Source: Schaalia sp. lx-260
GTDB lineage: Bacteria > Actinomycetota > Actinomycetes > Actinomycetales > Actinomycetaceae
Length of the DNA stretch: 64,000 bases
Direction: 5' to 3'
Assembly: GCF_021083645.1 (NCBI RefSeq)
Contig: NZ_JAJNRQ010000002.1
Coordinates: 310,001-374,000 of the forward strand
Under the pieces are notes generated by a model. It saw only the letters and a list, made by a program, of their open reading frames with translations, made no database searches and was not told where the DNA came from. Shown one piece after another: positions 1 to 9,542 of the stretch. The first letter of the stretch is position 1; every line of letters starts with the position of its first letter. The translations under genes and the position numbers were made by a program.

Positions 1-151
1 CATGTAGTTCTTCCATTGGTTGAGGTTCAATGAAAACAATATTGAGTTCAACCGCAGTGGATACGTGCATTGCTGTTAAGACATGGTCAGCAAGGAGCAC
101 AAATTCATGACAATCAATGTCGTAGGTTGTTTCGTTAATGACTTCAGTCAT
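1..151 (-). CDS. ybeY: Endoribonuclease YbeY, N-terminal part (cut by window edge)
   Basis: This is the first 50 codons of YbeY, the metal-dependent RNase needed for 16S rRNA 3'-end maturation and ribosome quality control. It is recognised by the N-terminal family pattern ELNIVFIEPQPMEELH and by its position directly after phoH, as in most actinobacteria. The ATG starts 2 nt after the phoH stop, with a GGA-type ribosome site inside the phoH end, so the two are probably translationally coupled. The catalytic histidines (HxxxHxxxxxH) lie outside the window and cannot be checked. Confidence 0.85.
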   Translation of the reverse strand, partial: MTEVINETTYDIDCHEFVLLADHVLTAMHVSTAVELNIVFIEPQPMEELH

Positions 152-153
152 CT

Positions 154-1215
154 TCAGTGTCCTTTCTTTTGATAAGACCTGAAGCGTTGACGAGTGGGCG
201 CATCGAGTGTGCGCGTACGCCGCAGGAGGTCTTGACGCTGGTCCCAACGTTCATATGCGTCGATAATATGTCCGACAAGTTCATGGCGAACAACATCCGC
301 GCTGGTGAGGTGGCAAAACTCTACGCCCTCAATATGATCGAGGATTTTCTCGACCATCAGGAGTCCTGACTGGCTGCTTCCTGGAAGGTCGATTTGTGAT
401 ACGTCGCCGGTGACAACTACTTGAGAGTTGAAACCTAAACGTGTAAGAAACATTTTCATTTGCGAAGCTGTCGTATTTTGCGCTTCATCTAAAATAATGA
501 AGGAATCGTTGAGGGTTCGGCCACGCATATATGCTAGTGGCGCAACTTCAATGGTTCCTGCAGCCATGAGTTTAGGCAATGTGTCCGAGTCCAGCATGTC
601 TTTTAACGCATCGTACAAAGGACGCAGGTAGGGGTCGATTTTTTCTGTCAGTGTCCCCGGTAAAAATCCAAGATTTTCTCCCGCTTCCACTGCTGGGCGC
701 GTAAGGACGATTCGACGGACTTGCCCTGATAAGAGCCGCCGGACAGCTTGAGCCATAGCAAGGTATGTTTTACCGGTGCCTGCGGGACCTATTCCAAATA
801 CGACGGTGGCGCGCTCTATTGCGTCAACGTAGGCTTTTTGTCCTTCTGATTTGGGGCGTATGGAGCGTCCTTTAACTGACAGAATTTCATCTGTAGGTGT
901 GGCGGCAAGTGTTGCAGCAGAAAGCATACGCAGCGCTTGCCCTACAGTATGCGCATCTAAAGGATCGCCGCGGCGGGCTGCTTGGATAAGTTCAATAACC
1001 AGTTGAGCTGCCGATTCAACATCACTGGTGGGTCCTGTCAAGGTGATTTCATGTCCGATAACAAGAAATCTGATTCGCGGGTACCCTTTTTCTAACGCAC
1101 GAAGCACTTGGTCAGATGTACCAAGGATGCTGAGTGGGTCAATATCAGGAGGTATGACGGCACGACGAGTAACGGTATTGTCCGTATGAGGCTGGGGTAT
1201 GAGTGGGTCGCTCAT
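154..1215 (-). CDS. phoH: PhoH-family ATPase
   Basis: A 353-residue PhoH-like protein, a P-loop ATPase linked to RNA metabolism. The Walker A motif GPAGTGKT is at residues 143-150 and Walker B ILDEAQ at about 240-246; the intervening TRPAVEAGENLGFLPG stretch is typical of the family. Length is normal for the actinobacterial PhoH1 type (about 350). It lies between rsmE and ybeY in the usual order. A GGAG lies about 15 nt before the ATG, which is rather far. Its biochemical role is not firmly established in this group; a partnership with YbeY is inferred from conserved adjacency. Confidence 0.93.
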   Translation of the reverse strand: MSDPLIPQPHTDNTVTRRAVIPPDIDPLSILGTSDQVLRALEKGYPRIRFLVIGHEITLTGPTSDVESAAQLVIELIQAARRGDPLDAHTVGQALRMLSAATLAATPTDEILSVKGRSIRPKSEGQKAYVDAIERATVVFGIGPAGTGKTYLAMAQAVRRLLSGQVRRIVLTRPAVEAGENLGFLPGTLTEKIDPYLRPLYDALKDMLDSDTLPKLMAAGTIEVAPLAYMRGRTLNDSFIILDEAQNTTASQMKMFLTRLGFNSQVVVTGDVSQIDLPGSSQSGLLMVEKILDHIEGVEFCHLTSADVVRHELVGHIIDAYERWDQRQDLLRRTRTLDAPTRQRFRSYQKKGH

Positions 1216-1378
1216 ATGCTGTATGTCATTCTCCTAATAAGTGAGGTATCAAGGAATCACGTGTGTAATACCTTTTTACATTGTCCTATACAGATAGCGG
1301 TGTAGCGAATATATGCTCAGATCAAATTGAAAGAGTATATGTAGGATTGTTATTTTTCTTTCTTAACGTCAAGCAATT

Positions 1379-2158
1379 TTATGACCACCGCCCAATAGCA
1401 GCACTCACCAATGCCAGAGCTACCGGACCCGCCGTGGATGCACGTAACACATGAGGGCCAAGCAGTACGGGAAAAGCCCCTGCCGCGCATAGGGAAGCTA
1501 CTTCGTCAGAATCGATCCCTCCTTCAGGACCTACAATCACAGCAATTTCAGGACACGAGGCCCACTCTTTTCCTTTGTCATTCAACAAAGCCACCGCGGT
1601 ATCACTCGCTTCTTCATGACATAGCAATACCACTCCCCCACCTTCTGCAAGCAAGCGCACCCATTCGACAAGGGCACGTGAATCATACACATGCGTCACA
1701 GAAGGAACCCATGCTCGACGTGACTGCTTAGCGGCAGTGCGTGCTACCGAGCACCATTTCGCTTGGCCTTTCGTGCTTTTTGGCCCTGTCCAACGAACAA
1801 TAGAACGGTTTGCTTGCCACGGTAGGATACAATCCACGCCTACTTCTGTCGCTGTTTCAACTGCTTGTTCATCACGCCCACCTTTAGCTAAAGCCTGCAC
1901 TAAAGTAAGTCGTGGCATTGCGGCTTCCTCATCAATCACGTCACGCACAGTTACTTCAAGAGCTTTTTTTGTCACCGAGTGAACTTCACAGATCAGGCGT
2001 TTACCATACCCATCCACGAGATCAATCAGCTCACCATTTTCAATACGTTTCACCGAAGCATGGTGAGCTTCATCTCCCGTTAAAATAGCGCGATCACCTG
2101 CACGAGGCTCCTGTGCATGTGGGTGCAGGTCATCAGCAAAGAAAACCTGTCGTGTCAT
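1379..2158 (-). CDS. rsmE: 16S rRNA (uracil-1498-N3)-methyltransferase RsmE
   Basis: A 259-residue RsmE that methylates N3 of U1498 in 16S rRNA using SAM. It has the knotted SPOUT fold signatures: GPEGGID about 45 residues from the C-terminus and LRASTAGPVALALV at the end, which form the SAM-binding knot. The N-terminal PUA-like part contains GDEAHHASVKR. It sits 21 nt downstream of dnaJ in the hrcA-dnaJ-rsmE cluster, so it is probably co-transcribed. The 163 nt between it and phoH leaves room for a separate phoH promoter, but none is clear. Confidence 0.93.
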   Translation of the reverse strand: MTRQVFFADDLHPHAQEPRAGDRAILTGDEAHHASVKRIENGELIDLVDGYGKRLICEVHSVTKKALEVTVRDVIDEEAAMPRLTLVQALAKGGRDEQAVETATEVGVDCILPWQANRSIVRWTGPKSTKGQAKWCSVARTAAKQSRRAWVPSVTHVYDSRALVEWVRLLAEGGGVVLLCHEEASDTAVALLNDKGKEWASCPEIAVIVGPEGGIDSDEVASLCAAGAFPVLLGPHVLRASTAGPVALALVSAAIGRWS

Positions 2159-2179
2159 AGTGCGATCACACTGCTTTCT

Positions 2180-3304
2180 TTAATTGTTCCCCATGAATTT
2201 TTCACGTAGACGCTCAAAAACCCCCGGTTCTTGACGCTGAGTATGCACACGTTCCTCACCACGATGCTCTGCAAGCTGTTCAAGTAATTCACGTGAACGC
2301 TCATCCAATTCACGAGGGATTTCCACACCAATATGGGCATACAGATGTCCTCGCCCCGGGCGTTGCAAACGGCCAACACCTAAACCATCCAACCGTACTT
2401 CGTACCCAGGTTGTGTTCCTGGCGCAAGTTCCAGCTCACGTGGACCATCAAGTGTTTCTACAGTGATGGTGGAACCCAAGGCCGCTGTTGTCATAGGAAT
2501 AGTGACATACATATGTAAGTCATTACCGTGACGAGTAAATACTGGATGCTTCTTTTCGTGAATCTCCAAGTAAATATCACCTGCAGGTCCACCACCTACA
2601 CCTACTTCACCTTCACCTGATAGGCGAATACGTGTCCCTTCTTCGATACCTGCTGGAATTTCAACAGACAGCGTTCGAGCCGAACGCATACGACCAGTAC
2701 CTGAACATTCCGAACAAGGGGAAGAAATAATGTCGCCATGTCCTCGGCACATACCGCATGGAACCTGTGTGCGCATAGTTGCACCAAACATTTGTTGCAT
2801 ACGCACCTGCATGCCTGTGCCGTGGCATTGAGAACACGTCACCGGATGCGTACCTACCGCACACATACTCCCTTGACAGGTTTCACACAATACGTACGTA
2901 TTCACACGAATTTGCTGCGAAACCCCAAAAGTGGCTTCCTCAAGGGTAACTTCTACGCCAACAAGCTGATCTTGCCCTCGCCGAGCGCGCGGCGCTGGAG
3001 CGGCGCTACCGGCCCCAAAGCCTCCTGAAAACATAGCGCCAAGGATGTCACCAAAGCCACCAAACATATCCGGTCCCATTGGACCAGTTCCGCCACCACG
3101 CACAGCTTCAGGCCCACCTAAGTCATACATTTGGCGCTTATTGGCATCTGAAAGCGTTTCATAAGCTACAGATAATTCCTTGAATGCTTCTTCGTCGCCT
3201 CCGTAGTCAGGGTGTAATTCACGCGCCTTTTTACGATAGGCTTTTTTGATTTCTGTTTCTGTAGCATCACGCGATACACCGAGAATCTGGTAGTAGTCGT
3301 TCAC
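2180..3304 (-). CDS. dnaJ: Chaperone DnaJ (DnaJ2 type)
   Basis: A 374-residue Hsp40 co-chaperone that stimulates the DnaK ATPase. The N-terminal J domain (residues 1-70) has the HPD motif at 31-33. It is followed by a Gly-rich stretch with many GG pairs, then a zinc region with four CxxCxG repeats (CETCQG, CSQCHG, CGMCRG, CSECSG), and the C-terminal substrate-binding domains. Location downstream of hrcA marks it as the DnaJ2 paralogue of actinobacteria, distinct from the one in a dnaK-grpE operon. Heat regulation is expected through the CIRCE element ahead of hrcA. Confidence 0.97.
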   Translation of the reverse strand: MNDYYQILGVSRDATETEIKKAYRKKARELHPDYGGDEEAFKELSVAYETLSDANKRQMYDLGGPEAVRGGGTGPMGPDMFGGFGDILGAMFSGGFGAGSAAPAPRARRGQDQLVGVEVTLEEATFGVSQQIRVNTYVLCETCQGSMCAVGTHPVTCSQCHGTGMQVRMQQMFGATMRTQVPCGMCRGHGDIISSPCSECSGTGRMRSARTLSVEIPAGIEEGTRIRLSGEGEVGVGGGPAGDIYLEIHEKKHPVFTRHGNDLHMYVTIPMTTAALGSTITVETLDGPRELELAPGTQPGYEVRLDGLGVGRLQRPGRGHLYAHIGVEIPRELDERSRELLEQLAEHRGEERVHTQRQEPGVFERLREKFMGNN

Positions 3305-3369
3305 TTGCTTATTTCCTTATATTTCGTTTCTTCACAAGATTACGTTTGAAGGTCGCTTACCCGTCATGT

Positions 3370-4383
3370 TCAGTGGGTCAAGTAACGCGATAAATACGCT
3401 GCAACTGCTCGGACAGAGGACATTGTTCTGGCGTAATCCATGCGTGTCGGACCGACAACACCTAGGTGCGCCATCGGCCCATCAGCTCCACCGTATGTTC
3501 CTGTCACGATAGAGGCTTCTGTTAGCCCATCATGCTGATTTTCTGAGCCGATCGTGACATGTACCTCGTCTTCCGGAGTAAGTTCATCAAAGAGGCGTAA
3601 TAAAGCAACCTGTTCTTCAAGAGCATCAAGGACTGGAGAAATATCCCGAAAATCTACTCCTGAACGTGTCAGATTTGCCATTCCTGCCATGACAATCCGT
3701 GAATCAGCTCCCGGATGCAGCATTTCAGCAACAGCTTTCATCACATCAGATATCAATGAAGTGTCAGCATAATCATTACTTTCAGGAAGTATATGCATAT
3801 GTTCACGTACATCTTCTCGTGATAATCCTTCGCATACTTCATTTATCCATATGCGTAGGCGAGCAATCTCATCAACACTAACTTGCTGAGAAGTTTCAAT
3901 GATTCGTTCTTCTACGCGTCCCTCAGAGGTAATGACTACAACAAGAAGCCTGTGCGGAGTCAAGTCAACAATTTCTATACGTCGCACCGTATGAATACGC
4001 ATACGCGGATACTGGATAACAGCAACTTGCTGCGTCACTTGGGCCAGTAAACGCACAGTCCGGCTCACCACATCATCCAAATCAACACTTTGAGCAAGGA
4101 AAGCTTCAACAGCACGACGTTCTGGTGTGCTCATAGGTTTAATTGTTGTTAAGCGATCAACAAAAAGACGGTATCCCTTATCTGTAGGAACTCGCCCTGC
4201 ACTTGTGTGAGGCTGGTAAATCAAACCTGCTTCTTCAAGGGCAGCCATATCATTACGTATCGTTGCTGAGGACACACCTAAATCGTGTGCGGCGGCAATA
4301 ACTTTAGATCCCACAGGTTCACGAGTATGAACGTACTCTGAAACGATTGCTCGTAGGACATCTAGACGACGTTCTTCATTCAT
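3370..4383 (-). CDS. hrcA: Heat-inducible transcription repressor HrcA
   Basis: A 337-residue HrcA, the repressor of class I heat-shock genes that binds CIRCE operators. The N-terminal winged helix contains the family hallmark VSSATIRNDMAALEEAGLI, followed by QPHTSAGRVPTDKGYR. Length matches the family (about 340). Its ATG has an AGGTGAC-type ribosome site, and a CIRCE element lies 27 nt upstream, so the gene is almost certainly autoregulated. dnaJ follows 65 nt downstream on the same strand. Confidence 0.97.
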   Translation of the reverse strand: MNEERRLDVLRAIVSEYVHTREPVGSKVIAAAHDLGVSSATIRNDMAALEEAGLIYQPHTSAGRVPTDKGYRLFVDRLTTIKPMSTPERRAVEAFLAQSVDLDDVVSRTVRLLAQVTQQVAVIQYPRMRIHTVRRIEIVDLTPHRLLVVVITSEGRVEERIIETSQQVSVDEIARLRIWINEVCEGLSREDVREHMHILPESNDYADTSLISDVMKAVAEMLHPGADSRIVMAGMANLTRSGVDFRDISPVLDALEEQVALLRLFDELTPEDEVHVTIGSENQHDGLTEASIVTGTYGGADGPMAHLGVVGPTRMDYARTMSSVRAVAAYLSRYLTH

Positions 4384-4409
4384 TGGTCACCTCCCCGACG
4401 ATAGCGGTC

Positions 4410-4436
4410 TTGGCACTCATTCCTTCTGAGTGCTAA
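4410..4436 (-). promoter_or_regulatory. CIRCE operator upstream of hrcA-dnaJ
   Basis: On the minus strand this reads TTAGCACTC, nine bases, GAGTGCCAA. The consensus is TTAGCACTC-N9-GAGTGCTAA, so 17 of 18 arm bases match and the spacer is exactly nine. It lies 27 nt upstream of the hrcA start. HrcA binding here would repress hrcA and dnaJ at normal temperature. Confidence 0.95.
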
Positions 4437-4455
4437 GCCTACTCTTGCCGGACGA

Positions 4456-5361
4456 TTAGTGCGTGCCAGGAGCAGTCACAAAGTCAATGAGTTCTTCCAC
4501 ACGTCCCAGTAATTCTGGTTCAAGATCCTTATAGGAATTCACAGTTCCTAATATTTTTCGCCAAGCGCGAGCAATATCTGCTTGAGTGTCATGCGGCCAC
4601 CCAAGATATCGCAGTGTGCCCGTTTTAATATCTTCACCGCGTGGAATATCAGGCCAATGCGTTAAACCCAGGCGAGCAGGTTTTACTGCCTGCCAAATGT
4701 CAATAAAAGGATGACCGACAATAAGAATTGATGATCCCCAACGTTTGTTCGCTTCTTGTGCTATGCGCCATTCTTTTGACCCGTGAACCATATGGTCCAC
4801 CAAAACCCCCGCGCGACGGTATTCATCAGGAGCAAAGTCATCAAGTATTTCTCCAAGATGATCCACACCTTCTAACATCTGCACGGCCACCCCAACATCT
4901 GCGAGATCGTCACCCCACACATGTTGAATAAGCTCCGCGTCATGTTTACCTTCGACCCATAAACGTGAGGCGCGTGCTACACGCGGCACGTTACGTTCTG
5001 CTGCAATGGAACCTGAATTGGTGAGTCGACGTCCAAGAGGCGTTGTCATTGCGCGGGCTTGAGGAGCTTTCATACTGGAAGTTTTGAGGGGCGGGAGGGC
5101 AATGATTGGTTCACCTTCCAGCCAAAATCCTCCACCTAGAGGAAATGTCCGCCTGCGACCTCGTCGGTCTTCTAAGACGATAACCTGCATACCACCAGAT
5201 TTTTCTACATGAACAACTGCACCCACCCATCCTGTTGACACATCTTCTAATACCATGCCGAGTTCTACAGGTACTTCACGTGAGCGAGGGCGCTGGGGAT
5301 GCGGGTTATAGGCCAATACGTCAGGGCCGTAAGGATCATCATATGTCGCAGGAGGCATCAC
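4456..5361 (-). CDS. DUF3097 family protein
   Basis: A 301-residue actinobacterial protein of unknown function, recognised as DUF3097 by sequence and by its place between hemW and hrcA. An N-terminal part (to about 80) resembles a small beta domain. The centre has LWVEGKHDAELI followed about 60 residues later by VLVDHMVHGSKE, a pattern reminiscent of the acidic E...DxD core of TOPRIM-like folds; this is my reading and unproven. The first start codon is GTG at 5361, with ATG the next codon. No Shine-Dalgarno is visible, but a TAGGCT -10-like hexamer ends 8 nt before the GTG, so the message may be leaderless. Confidence 0.85.
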   Translation of the reverse strand: MMPPATYDDPYGPDVLAYNPHPQRPRSREVPVELGMVLEDVSTGWVGAVVHVEKSGGMQVIVLEDRRGRRRTFPLGGGFWLEGEPIIALPPLKTSSMKAPQARAMTTPLGRRLTNSGSIAAERNVPRVARASRLWVEGKHDAELIQHVWGDDLADVGVAVQMLEGVDHLGEILDDFAPDEYRRAGVLVDHMVHGSKEWRIAQEANKRWGSSILIVGHPFIDIWQAVKPARLGLTHWPDIPRGEDIKTGTLRYLGWPHDTQADIARAWRKILGTVNSYKDLEPELLGRVEELIDFVTAPGTH

Positions 5362-5369
5362 GAGGATTT

Positions 5370-5375
5370 AGCCTA
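5370..5375 (-). promoter_or_regulatory. Candidate -10 element (leaderless) of the DUF3097 gene
   Basis: The minus strand reads TAGGCT, which fits the actinobacterial TANNNT -10 pattern, and ends 8 nt before the GTG start. No convincing -35 was found. Confidence 0.35.
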
Positions 5376-5498
5376 CAGCCTCTTAGAGAAAGAAAAATTA
5401 CACGGTACCGATGTGTTGCTCACGGATTTATGATTTTTCGTTATTTATGAGGAAAATAGTGGGTTTTTCACATGAATATGGCAAAGTCTAAAGGAAAA

Positions 5499-6755
5499 TC
5501 ACACGAGCATATGCGTCACATAGTCAGCAAGCAAACGACCTCTCAAAGTGAGGAGTATGCGTCCATTATGTGCTGTGTCCTCATCAATTAGTCCTTCATC
5601 AATAAGTTCTTTAACACGTTGCTCAGATACTGATGGTGGAATTGGTAAGCCGTGTGCTGTACGTACAGCCAGCATGACACGCTCAAGTTCACGCGTGTGA
5701 GCATCTAAAATTTCGCCTGCAGCAGCTGGTGAGACTCCCTGCGTCACCATTTGTGCGTAGGCGCGTGGGTGTTTCCTATTCCACCAGCGACAGCGACCAA
5801 TATGTGAATGAGATCCCGGGCCTAACCCCCACCAATCCCAGTCTTTCCAGTACGCAAGATTATGGCGACAGGCATAGCGTAAAAGTGTGGCATCTGTAGC
5901 AGCTGTATTTTCTTCCCCTGACTTTATTCGAGCAAAATTAGAGATTTCGTACCATCGGTATCCAGCCTCGGTGAGTATTTCATCTGCCATTTCGTACTTT
6001 GTGGCTTCATTATCGGGATCAGGTGGCAAAATACGTCCGCGAGCAAGATCTGCTCCCATTTTTGTGCCTTCTTCGATGCCGAGAGCGTAGGCGCTTATGT
6101 GGTCGGGCTGCATCTCAAGGACTGCTTGTAGGCTCACTTCCCAGTCTTTAAGGCTTTCACCGGGAGTCCCATAAATCAGGTCAAGTGACACATCTAAGCC
6201 AAAGTCACGTGCCCATGCCACAACCTGTGGTACTCGTTCAGGCCTGTGGGTACGATCCAGTGTTTTTAACACATGCGGTACAGCTGATTGCATACCGAAA
6301 GAAATACGGGTGATTCCCGCTTCGGCTAAAGCGCGTATTGATTGTTCGTCAACTGTTTCTGGATTTGCTTCAACGGTAATTTCTGCATCTATCGCTAAAG
6401 TGAAAGAATCGCGTATTCCTGTAAGAATATGCTCTATTGATTCGCAAGATAAGAGGGTAGGCGTACCTCCACCATAAAAAAGTGTACGAATTGGGCGGAT
6501 GGGAAAGCCTGCTTCTTGCAACACCTGCGCAGCATAATGAGTTTCTGCCACGACGCTTGAAGAATATGTTGCAATATCTGCGCCTTGCCCAAAACCCGTG
6601 GTGTACGTATTAAAATCACAGTAACCGCAACGCACCTGACAAAAAGGCACATGTACGTACATGCTCAGGGGTCGTTGAGCATGTACTTCAGCTAAATGAT
6701 GAGGTATATGCCCATCTGCTGGCCATACAGAACCATCAGGCTGATGCAAAGACAC
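5499..6755 (-). CDS. hemW: Radical SAM HemW-family protein (coproporphyrinogen III oxidase-like)
   Basis: A 418-residue radical SAM protein. The cluster motif CQVRCGYC is at residues 39-46 (CxxxCxxC, with Cys39, Cys43 and Cys46), followed by FNTYTTGF. Further signatures are YGGGTPTLLS, MQSAVPHVLKTLDRTH and SLDLIYGTPGES. HemW is now viewed as a haem chaperone or trafficking protein rather than an HemN oxidase; which applies here cannot be told. It starts with GTG, 3 nt after the trmB stop, with AGGAATAG as ribosome site, so it is in one operon with lepA-trmB. Confidence 0.92.
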   Translation of the reverse strand: MSLHQPDGSVWPADGHIPHHLAEVHAQRPLSMYVHVPFCQVRCGYCDFNTYTTGFGQGADIATYSSSVVAETHYAAQVLQEAGFPIRPIRTLFYGGGTPTLLSCESIEHILTGIRDSFTLAIDAEITVEANPETVDEQSIRALAEAGITRISFGMQSAVPHVLKTLDRTHRPERVPQVVAWARDFGLDVSLDLIYGTPGESLKDWEVSLQAVLEMQPDHISAYALGIEEGTKMGADLARGRILPPDPDNEATKYEMADEILTEAGYRWYEISNFARIKSGEENTAATDATLLRYACRHNLAYWKDWDWWGLGPGSHSHIGRCRWWNRKHPRAYAQMVTQGVSPAAAGEILDAHTRELERVMLAVRTAHGLPIPPSVSEQRVKELIDEGLIDEDTAHNGRILLTLRGRLLADYVTHMLV

Positions 6756-6758
6756 TGG

Positions 6759-7595
6759 CTATTCCTGTGTACGTGGGAGTCGCACGGCTGTGAGGTCATG
6801 AACTGTACGTCCTGCGACTTGTCCCCTCTGTTCAAAATGTGTAAGTAAGCGCCCTTCCCATCGTGGGCTAAAGCCACCGCGTGGTCCTGCTGGGTCTTGA
6901 GGATCAGGGTGACACCCTGCGTAAGGATTATGAAAATACGCGTCATTTTCGATGACATCACGCATGTTCCACGCGTAATCATCCCAGTCTGTAGCTAGCC
7001 TCCAGACACCGTGATCTTTAAGGATACGAGCGATCTGCGGAGCGAATTGAGCAGAAACCAAGCGACGCTTGTGGTGACGAGTTTTACGCCAGGGGTCAGG
7101 GAAGAAAGTCCATACTTCATCAATGCTGGCTTCTTTTATCATCACAGGTATTGCTTGTTGAGCATCAGCTTCAATGATTCGGATATTTGTGAGGCCTTCA
7201 CGCACTGCTCCCGCAATTAGTTTAGCTATACCGGGAATCCATACTTCGTAGCATAAGAAATCACGTTCTGGGTGGGATTGTGCCGCGTATATGACTTGTT
7301 CGCCACCACCGGATCCAATTTCTAATGTTATTGGCGCGCTTCGATCAAAAAGATCGGATGTGTCGATGCGGAAATCTTCAGCAACAGTGGTGTCACCTAC
7401 GCCGCGACGAACTTTCACAATGTAGCGGTCAGCATGACTTTCCCATATGCGTTGCAAAGTGACCGGTAGCTCTCGTGAACGTCTGGTGAATGACTTTGTT
7501 CGTGCCATGAATACGCCCTCGCCACCGTGTGAGGTGCGGGGAGTTTTCGGGCGTGGAAGCTGTGGAGGTGTCGCGTGCTGGTATTCGTCGGTCAC
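6759..7595 (-). CDS. trmB: tRNA (guanine-N7-)-methyltransferase
   Basis: A 278-residue TrmB that makes m7G46 in the variable loop of tRNAs. The SAM site is [15 protein letters not shown], and the catalytic/substrate motif [15 protein letters not shown] is intact. The N-terminus carries about 35 extra Pro/Ser-rich residues before [10 protein letters not shown]; the internal ATG there is an alternative start. The GTG at 7595 overlaps the lepA stop (GTGA), which indicates translational coupling. hemW follows at once. Confidence 0.93.
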   Translation of the reverse strand: MTDEYQHATPPQLPRPKTPRTSHGGEGVFMARTKSFTRRSRELPVTLQRIWESHADRYIVKVRRGVGDTTVAEDFRIDTSDLFDRSAPITLEIGSGGGEQVIYAAQSHPERDFLCYEVWIPGIAKLIAGAVREGLTNIRIIEADAQQAIPVMIKEASIDEVWTFFPDPWRKTRHHKRRLVSAQFAPQIARILKDHGVWRLATDWDDYAWNMRDVIENDAYFHNPYAGCHPDPQDPAGPRGGFSPRWEGRLLTHFEQRGQVAGRTVHDLTAVRLPRTQE

Positions 7596-9451
7596 TTTTT
7601 ACCTGTCGGTACATCGGATGTGAGGGCAGCAATGAAAGCCTCTTGTGGAACGTCTACACGCCCAATTGACTTCATGCGTTTCTTGCCTTCTTTTTGTTTT
7701 TCAAGCAACTTACGTTTACGAGTGATGTCACCGCCGTAGCATTTTGCCAGCATATCTTTACGCAGTGCCTTAATTGTTTCACGTGCAATAATGCGAGCAC
7801 CCACTGCAGCTTGAACAGGTATTTCAAATTGTTGCCGTGGAATGAGTTCTTTCAGGCGTTTCGTCATACGTAGACCGTATGCGTAAGCCGCGTCTTTGTG
7901 AACGATTGCGCTAAAAGCATCGACTCTTTCACCATTAAGTAAAATATCCACTTTTACAAGGTCAGCAGCTTGTTCTCCTGATTCTTGGTAGTCCAGGGAA
8001 GCGTATCCACGTGTCCGTGATTTGAGTTGGTCAAAGAAATCAAAAACTATCTCGGCCAGTGGCAGCGCGTAGTGGATTTCTACTCGTTCTTCACTTAAGT
8101 AGTCCATCCCTTTCATCATGCCGCGCCGATCTTGACATAATTCCATTACGGTCCCCGTAAACTCCGTTGGTGTCAAAATAGTCGCATTCACCATGGGTTC
8201 ACGAACTTCAGCTATTTTGCCTTCCGGATATTCGGACGGGTTATCAACACGTCTTTCGGTTCCGTCTTCGCTTCGGACGTGGTACACGACATTCGGGGCC
8301 GTAGCAATGAGGTCAAGGCCGAATTCACGTTCCAGTCGTTCGCGCACGATTTCTAGGTGTAAAAGCCCAAGGAATCCACATCGGAAGCCGAATCCGAGTG
8401 CTGCTGAGGATTCAGGTTCGTACGTGAGCGCAGCATCGTTGAGTTGGAGTCGTTCAAGTGCGTCACGTAGATCTGGGAAATCTGAACCATCAACAGGGTA
8501 AATACCGGAAAAAACCATAGGTTTAGGATCTTGATATCCTGATAAAGGCGTGTCAGCACCACGCACATTATTGGTGACAGTGTCGCCAACTTTTGATTGG
8601 CGCACATCTTTAACACCGGTAATGAGATAGCCAACCTCACCCGCACCGATACCGTCTGATGGTTGCGGTTCCGGCGAAATCACACCTATTTCGAGGAGTT
8701 CGTGCGTGGCGCCTGTTGACATCATACGTACACGAGCACGAGTTGTGAGTTTCCCATCAACTACACGCACATAGGTAACGACTCCACGATATGTGTCGTA
8801 GACGGAATCGAAGATCATTGCACGTGTCGCGGCCTCAGGATCACCTGATGGTGGTGGCACTAACTCAACAATCGCATCGAGGAGATCTGCAACTCCTTGT
8901 CCTGTTTTCCCTGAGACTTGGAGAACTTCCGATTCATCGCATCCAATGAGCTGAGCGATTTCGTGAGCATATTTTTCAGGTTGAGCGCCCGGCAAATCAA
9001 TTTTGTTCAGAACCGGAATAATAACAAGGTCATTTTCCATTGCGAGGTAAAGATTAGCCAGTGTTTGCGCTTCGATCCCTTGTGCTGCGTCAACTAAAAG
9101 AACAGCTCCCTCACATGCGGCAAGTGAACGCGAAACTTCATAGGTGAAGTCCACATGTCCAGGCGTATCGATCATGTTCAGCGCGTATGCGTCCTCCCCT
9201 ACTGCCCACGGCATACGAACAGCTTGGGATTTAATGGTGATTCCTCGTTCACGCTCAATATCCATTCGGTCAAGATATTGGTCGCGCATATCGCGGGATT
9301 CTACGATACCCGTTAGTTGAAGCATTCGATCCGCCAGTGTTGATTTACCGTGATCGATATGCGCAATGATGCAAAAATTACGGATACGCTCCTGCGGTGT
9401 ATGCGCAGGACGAATGGACGCGGCTTGCGTGGATGTCGCTTTGGGGGACAA
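7592..9451 (-). CDS. lepA: Elongation factor 4 (LepA), TTG start
   Basis: A 619-residue LepA/EF4, a membrane-associated GTPase that acts on stalled or pretranslocation ribosomes. The P-loop AHIDHGKST is at residues 30-38, and DTPGHVDF and NKIDLPGA follow as G3 and G4; the C-terminal LepA domain has [26 protein letters not shown] longer reading frame goes up to 9523. I chose TTG at 9451 because a perfect GGAGG (9458-9462) lies six bases upstream and the resulting N-terminus MSPKATSTQ... resembles the MSPRA... start usual in actinobacterial LepA. GTGA overlap couples it to trmB. Confidence 0.96.
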   Translation of the reverse strand: MSPKATSTQAASIRPAHTPQERIRNFCIIAHIDHGKSTLADRMLQLTGIVESRDMRDQYLDRMDIERERGITIKSQAVRMPWAVGEDAYALNMIDTPGHVDFTYEVSRSLAACEGAVLLVDAAQGIEAQTLANLYLAMENDLVIIPVLNKIDLPGAQPEKYAHEIAQLIGCDESEVLQVSGKTGQGVADLLDAIVELVPPPSGDPEAATRAMIFDSVYDTYRGVVTYVRVVDGKLTTRARVRMMSTGATHELLEIGVISPEPQPSDGIGAGEVGYLITGVKDVRQSKVGDTVTNNVRGADTPLSGYQDPKPMVFSGIYPVDGSDFPDLRDALERLQLNDAALTYEPESSAALGFGFRCGFLGLLHLEIVRERLEREFGLDLIATAPNVVYHVRSEDGTERRVDNPSEYPEGKIAEVREPMVNATILTPTEFTGTVMELCQDRRGMMKGMDYLSEERVEIHYALPLAEIVFDFFDQLKSRTRGYASLDYQESGEQAADLVKVDILLNGERVDAFSAIVHKDAAYAYGLRMTKRLKELIPRQQFEIPVQAAVGARIIARETIKALRKDMLAKCYGGDITRKRKLLEKQKEGKKRMKSIGRVDVPQEAFIAALTSDVPTGKK

Positions 9452-9457
9452 CGAGGA

Positions 9458-9462
9458 CCTCC
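9458..9462 (-). promoter_or_regulatory. Ribosome binding site setting the lepA TTG start
   Basis: The minus strand reads GGAGG, six bases before TTG at 9451. No comparable site precedes the upstream in-frame ATG/GTG codons. Confidence 0.7.
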
Positions 9463-9542
9463 GTGAAAACATGAACAGTACTTCTATCGTCCCACTTTGT
9501 ATACGTAATGCGCCAACTGACACGATGCCATATCGCGCACAT

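Noticed and set aside
9452-9523. Longer LepA N-terminus of 24 residues
   Set aside because: No ribosome site; TTG at 9451 has a perfect GGAGG and fits the family N-terminus.
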